From a virus: a stretch of DNA of 40,457 nt. Below are positions 33,526 to 39,775 of this stretch, in pieces (the stretch's first letter is position 1; the number at the start of each line of letters is the position of its first letter). The notes under the pieces were generated by a model. It made no database searches. It was not told the origin of the DNA and was given only the letters and a program-made list of their open reading frames with translations. A program made the translations under genes and the position numbers. The stretch spans positions 1 through 40,457 of the IMG/VR virus record IMGVR_UViG_3300044626_000868, one strand, 5' to 3'.

Positions 33526-34353
33526 CTAACCTCCAAAGCCAGCAGCAGAGACACCTGCCGTTTGCACGCCACCAGCTCCCGCCATCGGGTTGCCCATCGC
33601 CGCGCCAACTGCCGTACCAGCCATTTTGGCAAACTGCTGTTGTTGTTTTTGATAAAAATCCCACGCCGTCTCAAAGTCACTCTTACGTTGCATCTCAATT
33701 TGAGCGTTAGTTTGCCCTGCCTGCTGGAACGCTGGCGACATGAGTTGAGCTAACTGCATGGGCAAGCCTGCCCTTTGAAGATTCAAAGCGTTGTTGGCCT
33801 GCATCCCCTGCATGGCCAACTGAATAGGCTGTAATTGTTGCGCCAAGTTAGCCCCGCTCTCGTTGCGTAACGCCTGCAAGGCCTGTAACGTGGCATCAAA
33901 GCCAGCCAACCCAGTCTTGAGCTGCTGGTCTGCAAACACCTCGCTTAGGTCTTTCATGGCCTTGTTTTGGAGGCTCCCACCAAGTTGCCCCTTGGCGTTC
34001 AGGTTATCAAACATTTTTTTAAGCTGGCTGTCTTGCTCTCTGCCCATCAGCTTGTTTAAGCTGTCTGTAATGGCGTTGTTTTGGCTTAAATCACTACCAA
34101 AGCCCTGCAACAACTGCTGTATATTTCTGTTAGCAAGCGTTAGGTTCTCATCACCAAACGGCATACGGCCTGTGACTTGTGGTGTGCCTTGGGCATCTAT
34201 CCCAGCATACGCTCCCCCTAAACCCCCTATGTTAAAGCCCTTGGGCTGGCTAATGGCCATAGACTGGTTAAGCCTATCCATGCCAAAGTTTTGATTCTGT
34301 TGTAAAGCGTTGTCGCTAGCTGCCCTAGCTTTTTTCTCTTTGCCAAACGTCAT
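33526..34353 (-). CDS. Internal/structural protein (275 aa)
   Basis: Helical, Gln/Asn/Leu-rich, with a basic N-terminus (MTFGKEKKARAASDN) and a Gly/Ala-rich C-terminus (AGTAVGAAMGNPMAGAGG) that resembles short membrane-active tails. It starts within the end of the GNAT-like gene (29-bp overlap). Probably a small ejection protein. No family recognised. Confidence 0.5.
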   Translation of the reverse strand: MTFGKEKKARAASDNALQQNQNFGMDRLNQSMAISQPKGFNIGGLGGAYAGIDAQGTPQVTGRMPFGDENLTLANRNIQQLLQGFGSDLSQNNAITDSLNKLMGREQDSQLKKMFDNLNAKGQLGGSLQNKAMKDLSEVFADQQLKTGLAGFDATLQALQALRNESGANLAQQLQPIQLAMQGMQANNALNLQRAGLPMQLAQLMSPAFQQAGQTNAQIEMQRKSDFETAWDFYQKQQQQFAKMAGTAVGAAMGNPMAGAGGVQTAGVSAAGFGG

Positions 34354-34870
34354 GCTGTGGTATCCACTTGTCTAACCAGTACTGTTGCGTTAGTTCATAA
34401 AGCTCCATATCCGCCAGTTTACCTTGAAAAATTGTTTCACCCTTTAGGTATCCTTGGTTGCGGAATCCGTAGCTTTTAAGTAATCGCTTAGCCCCGACCT
34501 GCTGCGCTAGACACTTGCCCTTTAACTTTACCAGCTTTAGCGAAATAAATAAAGCGGTAACAATTTCAACCAGTGCCGTTGAGCGTAACACGTCTCGCAT
34601 TGCCCACGGCCTAACCAGCAGGTGTATCTCGGCGTGTAGGTTCGGGTAATGGTCAGTAAAGGCCAATGCGCCCACCGTGTAGCCGTCTAACGTCAACGAG
34701 AACACGCTTTGTTCAGCCACCAGTTGTTCAGCAACGCTTGGGTGTACTGGCTCAATCGCATGGGCGTATTTCTCGCCAAAGTCTGCTATAAGGCCGTAAA
34801 TAGCTGGTAAGTCATCCGCCGTAGCTAGGTGATACGATACCCTACCGCCTTGCCCTATAGGCTTCTTCAC
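34325..34870 (-). CDS. GNAT-like acetyltransferase (181 aa from GTG)
   Basis: The sequence follows a GNAT pattern: YHLATADDLPAIYGLIADF at the start, VFSLTLDGYTVGALAFTDH (strands 2-4), LLVRPWAMRDVLRSTALVEI in the CoA-binding position, and GAKRLLKSYGFRNQGY near the end. The usual Q/R-x-x-G-x-G/A pyrophosphate motif is replaced by RPWAMRDVLRST, so activity is doubtful. The frame stays open upstream to 34,993 inside the terminase gene; the GTG at 34,870 is chosen because AGCAGG lies 6 nt upstream. Similar genes occur next to terminases in other podoviruses; their target is unknown. Confidence 0.6.
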   Translation of the reverse strand: MKKPIGQGGRVSYHLATADDLPAIYGLIADFGEKYAHAIEPVHPSVAEQLVAEQSVFSLTLDGYTVGALAFTDHYPNLHAEIHLLVRPWAMRDVLRSTALVEIVTALFISLKLVKLKGKCLAQQVGAKRLLKSYGFRNQGYLKGETIFQGKLADMELYELTQQYWLDKWIPQHDVWQREKS

Positions 34871-36290
34871 GATAAACCTGCTTACGTCCCCCCGCTTCGT
34901 CTTTAAGGCGGTTGCTGTATTTCCAGACGAGGTAGCTAACCGCATCGTAGGGGTGGAAAAAGTATTTAAGCTGGCCTGTTGCATCTCGTTCAATCTCCTT
35001 GCTACTGTGGCTCTTGATTGCGAAACCTTCCCCGCCTGTCACCCACTCCATATTCGTTAATACATGGTAGGTTCTAGGGCATGTTAGCGGGTTAATCGTA
35101 AACAGTCTATCACCCGCAGCGTTCTTTACGATAGACACAAACAACTGATGCCTAGCGTCAACGTGCGGGGCGTTGCGTAATGGCTCTATGCTTACATCTT
35201 GTATCTGCCATTGGCCAACTAAGACTTGCTCAATCACCTTGTAATTGTGGTAGTTCGGGTTTGTGGCCTGTGTGCTTCGGTTTGTACCACTAGCGTCGCC
35301 TGTTACCGTGATACCCGCCCTATGGTCTCGGTACTTACTCCCTACCCTATCCGCCGCCTCTTCTGTCGTCGTGGGTCCATATGCCACCTCGTCAAACTGT
35401 TGGTAATGCACCAAGCCCGTAGCAGGGTCACGCCCGATATGGCACAATGCCCAGCACATTGGGTCTACGTTGAAATCACACGTTAGGTAAATACGCCGTT
35501 CAGGGTCATAGGCGAGCGTTTTATCCTCATTGGCAACGCTCCAGTTTTGCAACACTAAACCGCTATCAATCATAATATCTTCCCCCAAGACTAAAGCCCT
35601 ATACTGCTGCTCTGATAGCGTCTCTTTCAGGTTCAGCGCATACACCGCAGACAGCTCTTTGTTGTCTCTGGTGGATGATACCACCCGCCGACGGTGTACG
35701 GTAACTGTGCCACCCTTGCCATCGTCGCTTGTAAACTTGCCTGCACCCTTAACAAACAAATCATAAATCCAATCTTTGCGCATTGTAGGGTTTAGCGTCA
35801 ACACTACCCGCTTTGTTTTGTTTCGCCCGGGTCTCCTTACCCGCTCAATCACCTTGAGGTAGGCGTTTAACCCTGCCAAGTTGGCCTCCTCAATATGCGC
35901 CCAATCGGCGTTCATTGAGCGCAACGTGTCGTCGGGGAACTCCAACGACTTGAAGTGTATCACCGAATCACCCCAGCAGTGAAACGTGAGTGTCTGCTCC
36001 CCCTTGTTGTGCGTGTAGGCCTTGGGCGGGATACACCAGCTCTCAATCGTTGCCAAATAATCTTTAATGACCGTGCTTTTTAGCGTGCTTAGGTACTTAT
36101 GGCCTACAATGCCAATGCTTCCATGGAACCCGCTGGCCATATACATACCCAAGTCAACCGCCGCTTTAGTCTTGCCACTCCCCAAGCCCCCCACGGCGCA
36201 CACAATATCCATATCAACCGCTTTATCAGGCATCTCAAGCATAGCCAACTGGTGGGGAAAATACTCTTTAATCGGGCAGACTAGCTTCAT
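34842..36290 (-). CDS. Terminase large subunit (482 aa)
   Basis: DNA-packaging motor with ATPase and nuclease. Walker A GGLGSGKT at 34-41; Walker B with catalytic Glu in DWAHIEEA (129-136). The RNase H-like nuclease carboxylates appear as D272 (LTCDFNVD), D332 (VTGDASG) and D449 (HPYDAVSY). Length is typical. It overlaps the small subunit by 23 bp and is itself overlapped by the GNAT-like gene. Confidence 0.9.
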   Translation of the reverse strand: MKLVCPIKEYFPHQLAMLEMPDKAVDMDIVCAVGGLGSGKTKAAVDLGMYMASGFHGSIGIVGHKYLSTLKSTVIKDYLATIESWCIPPKAYTHNKGEQTLTFHCWGDSVIHFKSLEFPDDTLRSMNADWAHIEEANLAGLNAYLKVIERVRRPGRNKTKRVVLTLNPTMRKDWIYDLFVKGAGKFTSDDGKGGTVTVHRRRVVSSTRDNKELSAVYALNLKETLSEQQYRALVLGEDIMIDSGLVLQNWSVANEDKTLAYDPERRIYLTCDFNVDPMCWALCHIGRDPATGLVHYQQFDEVAYGPTTTEEAADRVGSKYRDHRAGITVTGDASGTNRSTQATNPNYHNYKVIEQVLVGQWQIQDVSIEPLRNAPHVDARHQLFVSIVKNAAGDRLFTINPLTCPRTYHVLTNMEWVTGGEGFAIKSHSSKEIERDATGQLKYFFHPYDAVSYLVWKYSNRLKDEAGGRKQVYREEAYRARR

Positions 36291-36705
36291 CGCCCCACAC
36301 TGCCGACATATCGGCCATCGCTACCACCTGCACACCCACGCCCCCGCTATGCTCTACCTTAGTAGGTGCATCATAGCCGTGCATTTTGTTTAACGCCTGC
36401 ACCGCATTAACAGCATCACCCGCCTTGGCGTGGCTTTCAGGGTCAAGGCCGAGCTTGGCCACCTGCTTTAACACCTTGACGCTATCTTCACGGCTCCACA
36501 AGGCCTTTGCCTCTAGCTTTGCCCTTAATTGGGCTACCCTTTGTGAAACCTTTGGGTTTGAGAATAGTTTACTGGCTTCTTCCCAAACCTGCTTATCGCT
36601 CATCTTTTCAGCATTATAAGCCTGCCTGTAAGCGTCACTCTGTGTCATGCCATCAGCAACAGCTTGCGCAAAAGCCTCTTGTTTAGCTGTGAGCGGCTTC
36701 TCCAC
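36268..36705 (-). CDS. Terminase small subunit (145 aa from GTG)
   Basis: First late gene. The N-terminal KPLTAKQEAFAQAVADG with TQSDAYRQAY is the DNA-binding helix-turn-helix typical of small terminases (Terminase_2 type); a helical multimerisation region and a Gly/Val-rich end follow. AGAGGA lies 6 nt before the GTG at 36,705; an ATG at 36,720 would add five residues but has no ribosome site. It should recognise the packaging site and load the large subunit. Confidence 0.8.
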   Translation of the reverse strand: MEKPLTAKQEAFAQAVADGMTQSDAYRQAYNAEKMSDKQVWEEASKLFSNPKVSQRVAQLRAKLEAKALWSREDSVKVLKQVAKLGLDPESHAKAGDAVNAVQALNKMHGYDAPTKVEHSGGVGVQVVAMADMSAVWGDEASLPD

Positions 36706-36724
36706 CGTTAATCCTCTCATTGTC

Positions 36725-36758
36725 GCCAGCGAGCCACACCACAACAGCGCCCGCTGGC
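36725..36758 (-). other. Hairpin in the terminase mRNA leader
   Basis: GCCAGCG (36,725-36,731) and CGCTGGC (36,752-36,758) are exact inverted repeats around a 20-nt loop, between the late promoter and the terminase start. It may control translation or be a protein-binding site such as a packaging signal near the small terminase gene. Confidence 0.45.
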
Positions 36759-36764
36759 TTTATC

Positions 36765-36794
36765 ATTGTACACCGCTTGATGTAGTTTTGTAAA
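36765..36794 (-). promoter_or_regulatory. Late-operon promoter
   Basis: On the minus strand TTTACA (36,794-36,789), an 18-bp spacer and TACAAT (36,770-36,765). It reads into the terminase genes and thus the whole 24-kb late block. Its -35 lies 15 bp from the -35 of the divergent plus-strand promoter, so one bound factor could control both. Confidence 0.7.
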
Positions 36795-36809
36795 CCTTCT
36801 CTAAAAGTG

Positions 36810-36838
36810 TTGACAAGTACCTGTTATACCTGTATACT
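36810..36838 (+). promoter_or_regulatory. Consensus promoter of the right early operon
   Basis: TTGACA (36,810-36,815), a 17-bp spacer and TATACT (36,833-36,838): a near-perfect sigma70 promoter and the strongest seen in the window. It drives the cassette genes that follow, so these are probably the first phage genes expressed. Confidence 0.85.
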
Positions 36839-36866
36839 AATTACATGAGGTTGAGCAAGTGGCTAA

Positions 36867-36892
36867 CCCAGTCTGAAAGGAACACCGAGATG
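36867..36892 (+). repeat. Cassette leader repeat, copy 1
   Basis: CCCAGTCTGAAAGGAACACC then GAGATG. A repeated 26-27-bp leader ends in the start codon of each of three consecutive small genes (others at 37,185-37,211 and 37,450-37,475). The AAAGG element is the ribosome site. Confidence 0.85.
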
Positions 36893-37162
36893 AACACTAT
36901 CACAAGTCGCAAAGTAGCAAACACCCTTCGCAAAGCTGGTTTTGAGTTTACAAGCTACGGCGCAAAGCACGGCGCATCATGCTGGACGGCTTCAAATCGC
37001 AAGGTTAGTATCACAGTCTTTGCCAACAACAGCATCCGCATCGCCGCCTTACCTGCTGGCACAACGCAAGACGCTAAAACTGTGTTTGACGTTTTGGCTA
37101 GACGCTTCAAAGGCGAAGCCGTTGTTTTTAACACCAAATCCTACGCTATAGAAGCCGCCTAA
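36890..37162 (+). CDS. Hypothetical cassette protein 1 (90 aa)
   Basis: The start at 36,890 is fixed by the repeated leader; the frame is open from 36,845 but that part is leader. The sequence (SRKVANTLRKAGFEFTSYG, KVSITVFANNSIRIAALPAG, TVFDVLARRFKGEAVVF) predicts a basic alpha-beta-beta-alpha domain. The beginning is vaguely like HicA-type double-stranded-RNA-binding folds, but the family's catalytic histidine pattern is not clear, so this is only a note. First gene from the strongest promoter, a place where phages often keep host-takeover or anti-defence genes. Confidence 0.65.
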   Translation: MNTITSRKVANTLRKAGFEFTSYGAKHGASCWTASNRKVSITVFANNSIRIAALPAGTTQDAKTVFDVLARRFKGEAVVFNTKSYAIEAA

Positions 37163-37187
37163 CCCCCGCCCCTTCGGGGGCTCACCC
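37160..37187 (+). repeat. Cassette hairpin repeat, copy 1
   Basis: TAACCCCCGCCCCTTCGGGG and the following bases form a GC-rich hairpin, possibly with a TTCG tetraloop (GCCCC-TTCG-GGGGC). It starts one base upstream of the stop codon of cassette gene 1. The 3' side (GCTCACCC) differs from copies 2 and 3, which end GTTTAACC. Confidence 0.8.
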
Positions 37188-37211
37188 AGTCTGAAAGGAA
37201 AAACCGAGATG
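37185..37211 (+). repeat. Cassette leader repeat, copy 2
   Basis: CCCAGTCTGAAAGGAAAAAC then CGAGATG, matching copy 1 apart from one base change and one extra base. Confidence 0.85.
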
Positions 37212-37415
37212 CAACTTATTCAAAACCCTGAAGCTGGCTTAGGGACTTGTAACAGCGGGCTAGCTCTTGTTGAAGTTGGCCAAGATGTTTACGGTGCATG
37301 GGTAGATAACTCGTTAGCCGTTCACGTTATTGCAAAAAGGTTGAACAGTGAAGCAGTTTACGAGCTTACAACAGTTAAAGGCATTGGCGACCCCGTTCGT
37401 GTTTTTGAGTTTTAG
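37209..37415 (+). CDS. Hypothetical cassette protein 2 (68 aa)
   Basis: Second gene of the repeated leader-ORF-hairpin series. Short, mostly beta (SGLALVEVGQDVYGAWVD, LAVHVIAKRLN, VYELTTVKGI). Unrelated in sequence to cassette proteins 1 and 3 although the flanks are near-identical. No family recognised. Confidence 0.65.
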   Translation: MQLIQNPEAGLGTCNSGLALVEVGQDVYGAWVDNSLAVHVIAKRLNSEAVYELTTVKGIGDPVRVFEF

Positions 37416-37417
37416 AC

Positions 37418-37445
37418 TAACCCCCGCCCCTTCGGGGGTTTAACC
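37418..37445 (+). repeat. Cassette hairpin repeat, copy 2
   Basis: AACCCCC pairs with GGGGGTT over an 8-nt loop, followed by TAACC with a short T-run (GTTTAA). The 28 bases are identical to copy 3 at 37,699-37,726. It may terminate partially or protect mRNA 3' ends. Confidence 0.85.
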
Positions 37446-37449
37446 TTAT

Positions 37450-37475
37450 CCAGTCTGAAAGGGAAAACCGAGATG
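37450..37475 (+). repeat. Cassette leader repeat, copy 3
   Basis: CCAGTCTGAAAGGGAAAACC then GAGATG; one base differs in the ribosome-site region compared with copy 2. Confidence 0.85.
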
Positions 37476-37697
37476 AACGCTTTTAAAATTACAGTTGTAG
37501 CCTACAACTTACCTTATTTTGAACTTAACGATTCAATTGTTATACCCACCGTTGCCGACGGCATTGCCCAAGGGTTTGATTTTATTGAGTGCTTTGAACA
37601 TAAAACCAATCAACGTTGGCAAATGGGTGATTTAGTTAGCCAACACAGCAAAGAAAACGATTACAGAGAAGATTTAATGAGCGACGACGACGAATAA
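37473..37697 (+). CDS. Hypothetical cassette protein 3 (74 aa)
   Basis: Third gene with the repeated leader. A beta-like start (AFKITVVAYNLPYFELND) and a strongly acidic end (DYREDLMSDDDE). An acidic tail of this kind is seen in DNA-mimic inhibitors, but the chain is short and only the tail is acidic, so no function is claimed. Confidence 0.65.
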   Translation: MNAFKITVVAYNLPYFELNDSIVIPTVADGIAQGFDFIECFEHKTNQRWQMGDLVSQHSKENDYREDLMSDDDE

Positions 37698-37698
37698 C

Positions 37699-37726
37699 TA
37701 ACCCCCGCCCCTTCGGGGGTTTAACC
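37699..37726 (+). repeat. Cassette hairpin repeat, copy 3
   Basis: Identical over 28 bases to copy 2. It follows cassette gene 3 and closes the repeated series. Confidence 0.85.
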
Positions 37727-37749
37727 CACTAACAGAGGATTAACATACC

Positions 37750-37965
37750 ATGAGAACTTTAAAAGAGATTAACTTAATTTGGAAGCACACCCACCCTGAT
37801 TACAGGGGTATCAATGACAGAGGGGTTAAGTGCATTATGTTTTTATGCCCCACCCGCGGGGCGACAACAAGCGGGGCTATTGAAACGTTACCTGAGAAGG
37901 CTTGGAATGATTGTTTGGCTTACGCACAAAAAAAAGAAGCTAAAAAAAGATTTTCTATGGATTAA
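37750..37965 (+). CDS. Hypothetical protein (71 aa)
   Basis: Fourth gene of the right operon; it lacks the repeated leader and uses AGAGGA upstream. Helical ends around a loop with two cysteines (CIMFLCPTRGATTSGA), with a Lys-rich C-terminus (AQKKEAKKRF). No family recognised. Confidence 0.6.
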   Translation: MRTLKEINLIWKHTHPDYRGINDRGVKCIMFLCPTRGATTSGAIETLPEKAWNDCLAYAQKKEAKKRFSMD

Positions 37966-37979
37966 ATATCCACCTCCCA

Positions 37980-37999
37980 GCCCCCTAGCAATAGGGGGC
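37980..37999 (+). other. GNRA-tetraloop hairpin between right-operon genes
   Basis: A perfect 8-bp stem GCCCCCTA/TAGGGGGC closes a GCAA tetraloop, an especially stable RNA element. No T-run follows, so a stability or processing role is more likely than termination. It has the same position as the cassette hairpins but a different sequence. Confidence 0.6.
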
Positions 38000-38027
38000 A
38001 TTGCCCTATACACATAAGGATACCATT

Positions 38028-38273
38028 ATGCCCCAATCACCCGATGCCCGCCGTGCCTACCACCGAGAAGCCCAAGCTAAACGCCGTTTAAGGTTAAGAG
38101 AGGAAGGTAAGCTACCCCCTAAGCCAACCCCACTATGGCACGATGACCACCCAGCCCAAGTAACCGCCGTTGTGCCTGTCGTGGTTAAGGCCTACCTAGC
38201 CACGCCCGAGGGGAGGCAAGCCGTGTTGGCGTTGGCTTTGGCTAGCGAGAGCCAAGGGGGTAACTATCAATGA
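38028..38273 (+). CDS. Hypothetical basic protein (81 aa)
   Basis: The ATG at 38,028 follows AAGGA. The N-terminal half is a basic helix (ARRAYHREAQAKRRLRLREE) that could bind nucleic acid; the C-terminal half is Ala/Val-rich helical. Overlaps the next gene by ATGA. No family recognised. Confidence 0.55.
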   Translation: MPQSPDARRAYHREAQAKRRLRLREEGKLPPKPTPLWHDDHPAQVTAVVPVVVKAYLATPEGRQAVLALALASESQGGNYQ

Positions 38274-38479
38274 CCCAGCGTAGTTACCGCATCGCCTACT
38301 GCTACTGGAGGGCTTGGGCGAGGCTGTGCGCCATGCTAGAGATGTTTAGGTATGTTGACCACCCTGCCGACCCTTACAAGGCTTCACGAGGCACACAGCC
38401 CCCTCTGTGGAGGCGTAGGCGGTTGAGGCGGCAACACCTTGGCCGTCGCAGGGTGAACATAACGCAAGGGTGGGGTTGA
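38270..38479 (+). CDS. Hypothetical Arg-rich protein (69 aa)
   Basis: Starts in an ATGA overlap. Rich in Tyr/Trp/Arg at the start (SYRIAYCYWRAWARLCAMLE), with a very Arg-rich end (WRRRRLRRQHLGRRRV), so nucleic-acid binding is plausible. No family recognised. Confidence 0.5.
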   Translation: MTQRSYRIAYCYWRAWARLCAMLEMFRYVDHPADPYKASRGTQPPLWRRRRLRRQHLGRRRVNITQGWG

Positions 38480-38482
38480 GAT

Positions 38483-38818
38483 ATGAGCAAACGGCATGAG
38501 TTCGGCCATCGGGTAAAGCAACGCCGTGAAACCTTAGGGCTTGGCCAAAAAGAGCTGGCTTATGCCTTGCGAGTTGACCAAGGGAAGATTAGCTTACTAG
38601 AACAAGGTGCTAGACGGGTGGATGCAGTGGAGGAGCTACCCGCCTTAGCCCTAGTGTTGCAGTGTAGCGTTGACTACCTTCTGGGGTGTCAATCTAGCGA
38701 GGGTGGAGCGGTTGAAAGGCTTGTTAAGGATACTCACCCCCACCTTGAGTTATCCCCCCTTGAGTTACAACGGTTGACGGCTATTTTAAACGCCGTAGTA
38801 GTTGCTTATATTAACTAG
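38483..38818 (+). CDS. XRE-family HTH regulator (111 aa)
   Basis: The N-terminal 65 residues are a full XRE domain (RVKQRRETLGLGQKELAYAL, then VDQGKISLLEQGARRV), ending in the typical VDYLLG. The C-terminal 45 residues may dimerise. It is followed by a strong terminator. Larger than the left XRE protein; the two may oppose each other at the divergent or duplicated promoters. It lies 3 bp after the Arg-rich gene. Confidence 0.85.
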   Translation: MSKRHEFGHRVKQRRETLGLGQKELAYALRVDQGKISLLEQGARRVDAVEELPALALVLQCSVDYLLGCQSSEGGAVERLVKDTHPHLELSPLELQRLTAILNAVVVAYIN

Positions 38819-38836
38819 CCCCCCCTTTGACTTACA

Positions 38837-38864
38837 CCCCCTTGAGTTAGCTTGAGGGGGTTTT
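38837..38864 (+). terminator. Intrinsic terminator after the right XRE gene
   Basis: CCCCCTTGAG pairs with CTTGAGGGGG across a TTAG loop (two G-T wobbles), followed by TTTT. A good rho-independent terminator; the HNH gene downstream therefore needs read-through or another promoter. Confidence 0.8.
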
Positions 38865-38928
38865 GTCATCACCACGCCATAAGCCCACTGTAGCCTCATG
38901 GAGAGGCCTTAACCCTTGGGGGGTAGTT

Positions 38929-39312
38929 ATGATACCTATAGCAGCGTTTGGAGGGGTCTACGGCCAAGTAAAAGCCTTAGGCAAAGGCGGGGGGTTTAAC
39001 TGTTACGATTGCGGGGTTAGCCTCAACAAGAACAACTCAACCGTTGACCACTTGATACCAGCTAGCCAGCGGGGGGCAGGAGGGCGGAAGGAGGAGGGCA
39101 ACAACACCAATGCCCTTGGTTTGTTATGCCGGGCTTGCAACATAGCCAAGGCTGATACCCCTATGATGCAGTACCTGCAGGACAACCCTCATGCCGTTGA
39201 GGGCTTAGCCAAGCAGGGGGAGCAGATGAGGGGTAAGGGGGTTGACCACATTGCCCAGCAGGCCAGTGAGATAGCGGATAAAGGGCGCAAGGCTAACCGC
39301 TGGCTAGCATAA
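38929..39312 (+). CDS. HNH endonuclease (127 aa)
   Basis: Zinc-containing HNH nuclease: C25-x2-C28, the D40-H41 pair (VDHLIPAS), N61 (NNTNALGLL), then C67-x2-C70-N71 and K74. The start at 38,929 follows GGGGGG 4 nt upstream; an upstream extension to 38,863 lies within the terminator. Phage HNH enzymes of this size aid DNA packaging or act as homing enzymes. It lies next to the origin-like region and opposite the minus-strand terminators. Confidence 0.75.
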   Translation: MIPIAAFGGVYGQVKALGKGGGFNCYDCGVSLNKNNSTVDHLIPASQRGAGGRKEEGNNTNALGLLCRACNIAKADTPMMQYLQDNPHAVEGLAKQGEQMRGKGVDHIAQQASEIADKGRKANRWLA

Positions 39313-39346
39313 CAAAACCCCCCGCCAGGTTGCTTGGCGAGGGGGT
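39313..39346 (-). terminator. Minus-strand terminator Ta
   Basis: On the minus strand ACCCCC-TC-GCCA pairs with TGGC-GGGGGT-type sequence (one bulge), followed by TTTTG. It begins at the HNH stop codon and would stop minus-strand transcripts from running antisense through HNH. Confidence 0.6.
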
Positions 39347-39393
39347 AAAGGAATGTTGTACCCGTGTGGAACGTGTAGTGTCATCACACCCCC

Positions 39394-39421
39394 AGCATAG
39401 CAATTTGTGGCTGGCTGTCAA
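39394..39421 (-). promoter_or_regulatory. Minus-strand promoter with consensus boxes
   Basis: TTGACA (39,421-39,416), a 16-bp spacer and TATGCT (39,399-39,394). It reads toward the terminator at 39,313-39,346, giving an expected transcript of about 75 nt. Confidence 0.65.
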
Positions 39422-39430
39422 TCCTAACAA

Positions 39431-39472
39431 AAACACCCCGCAAGATGCGCTTGTATCAGAGGCGTGCGGGGT
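39431..39472 (-). terminator. Minus-strand terminator Tb
   Basis: ACCCCGCA (39,435-39,442) pairs with TGCGGGGT (39,465-39,472) over a 22-nt loop; on the minus strand TGTTTTTG follows. Confidence 0.6.
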
Positions 39473-39484
39473 ATGTTGCTTGAA

Positions 39485-39496
39485 AGCATACCACAA
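39485..39496 (-). promoter_or_regulatory. Minus-strand extended -10 motif, copy 1
   Basis: TTGTGGTATGCT on the minus strand, close to the two exact copies TTGTGGTATACT at 39,627-39,638 and 40,153-40,164. It lies directly downstream of terminator Tc. Confidence 0.5.
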
Positions 39497-39499
39497 AAC

Positions 39500-39536
39500 C
39501 AAAACCCCCTCAACCGTTGACCGTGGCTAAGGGGGT
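39500..39536 (-). terminator. Minus-strand terminator Tc
   Basis: An imperfect stem of ACCCCCT and AACC-type arms (39,504-39,515) with GGCTAAGGGGGT (39,525-39,536), followed on the minus strand by TTTTGG. Confidence 0.55.
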
Positions 39537-39565
39537 AAGGCGTTACCGTTTACTAATTAAACCAA

Positions 39566-39585
39566 CAGGAGTCGTGACGCTCCTG
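39566..39585. other. Hairpin CAGGAG/CTCCTG
   Basis: A perfect 6-bp stem with an 8-nt loop, inside the interval transcribed from the 39,627-39,638 promoter to terminator Tc. On the minus strand it would be the main structure of a possible small RNA of about 125 nt. Confidence 0.45.
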
Positions 39586-39626
39586 CTTGTCGCATAAGGA
39601 GACTTGGCAAAACTAGACGCAAAGCT

Positions 39627-39638
39627 AGTATACCACAA
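39627..39638 (-). promoter_or_regulatory. Minus-strand extended -10 motif, copy 2
   Basis: TTGTGGTATACT on the minus strand has an extended -10 (TGGTATACT). It directly follows terminator Td; no clear -35 box. Confidence 0.5.
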
Positions 39639-39639
39639 A

Positions 39640-39668
39640 CAAAAAGCCCCCGCCATACGGTCGGGGGT
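39640..39668 (-). terminator. Minus-strand terminator Td
   Basis: CCCCCG (39,647-39,652) pairs with CGGGGG (39,662-39,667); on the minus strand CTTTTTGT follows. A typical intrinsic terminator. Confidence 0.65.
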
Positions 39669-39775
39669 GTTCTCTGTAGGAGGGAGTTAGCGAGAGAAAA
39701 GTTAGAGATGAACAAGGCCAGTATAGCACAGCTGTCAATCGGTGTTATACCTACGCCGTCGCTGTGAGAGCTTTG

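Noticed and set aside
36890-37162. HicA-like toxin assignment for cassette protein 1
   Set aside because: The start resembles HicA only loosely and neither the catalytic His pattern nor a HicB partner is visible.
36867-37726. CRISPR-like array (repeats with unique intervals)
   Set aside because: The intervals are over 200 bp and coding, and each repeat ends in a start codon or a hairpin, so these are gene cassettes.
39330-39530. Plus-strand open frame of 66 codons after HNH
   Set aside because: It overlaps two minus-strand terminators and a consensus minus-strand promoter; no ribosome site.
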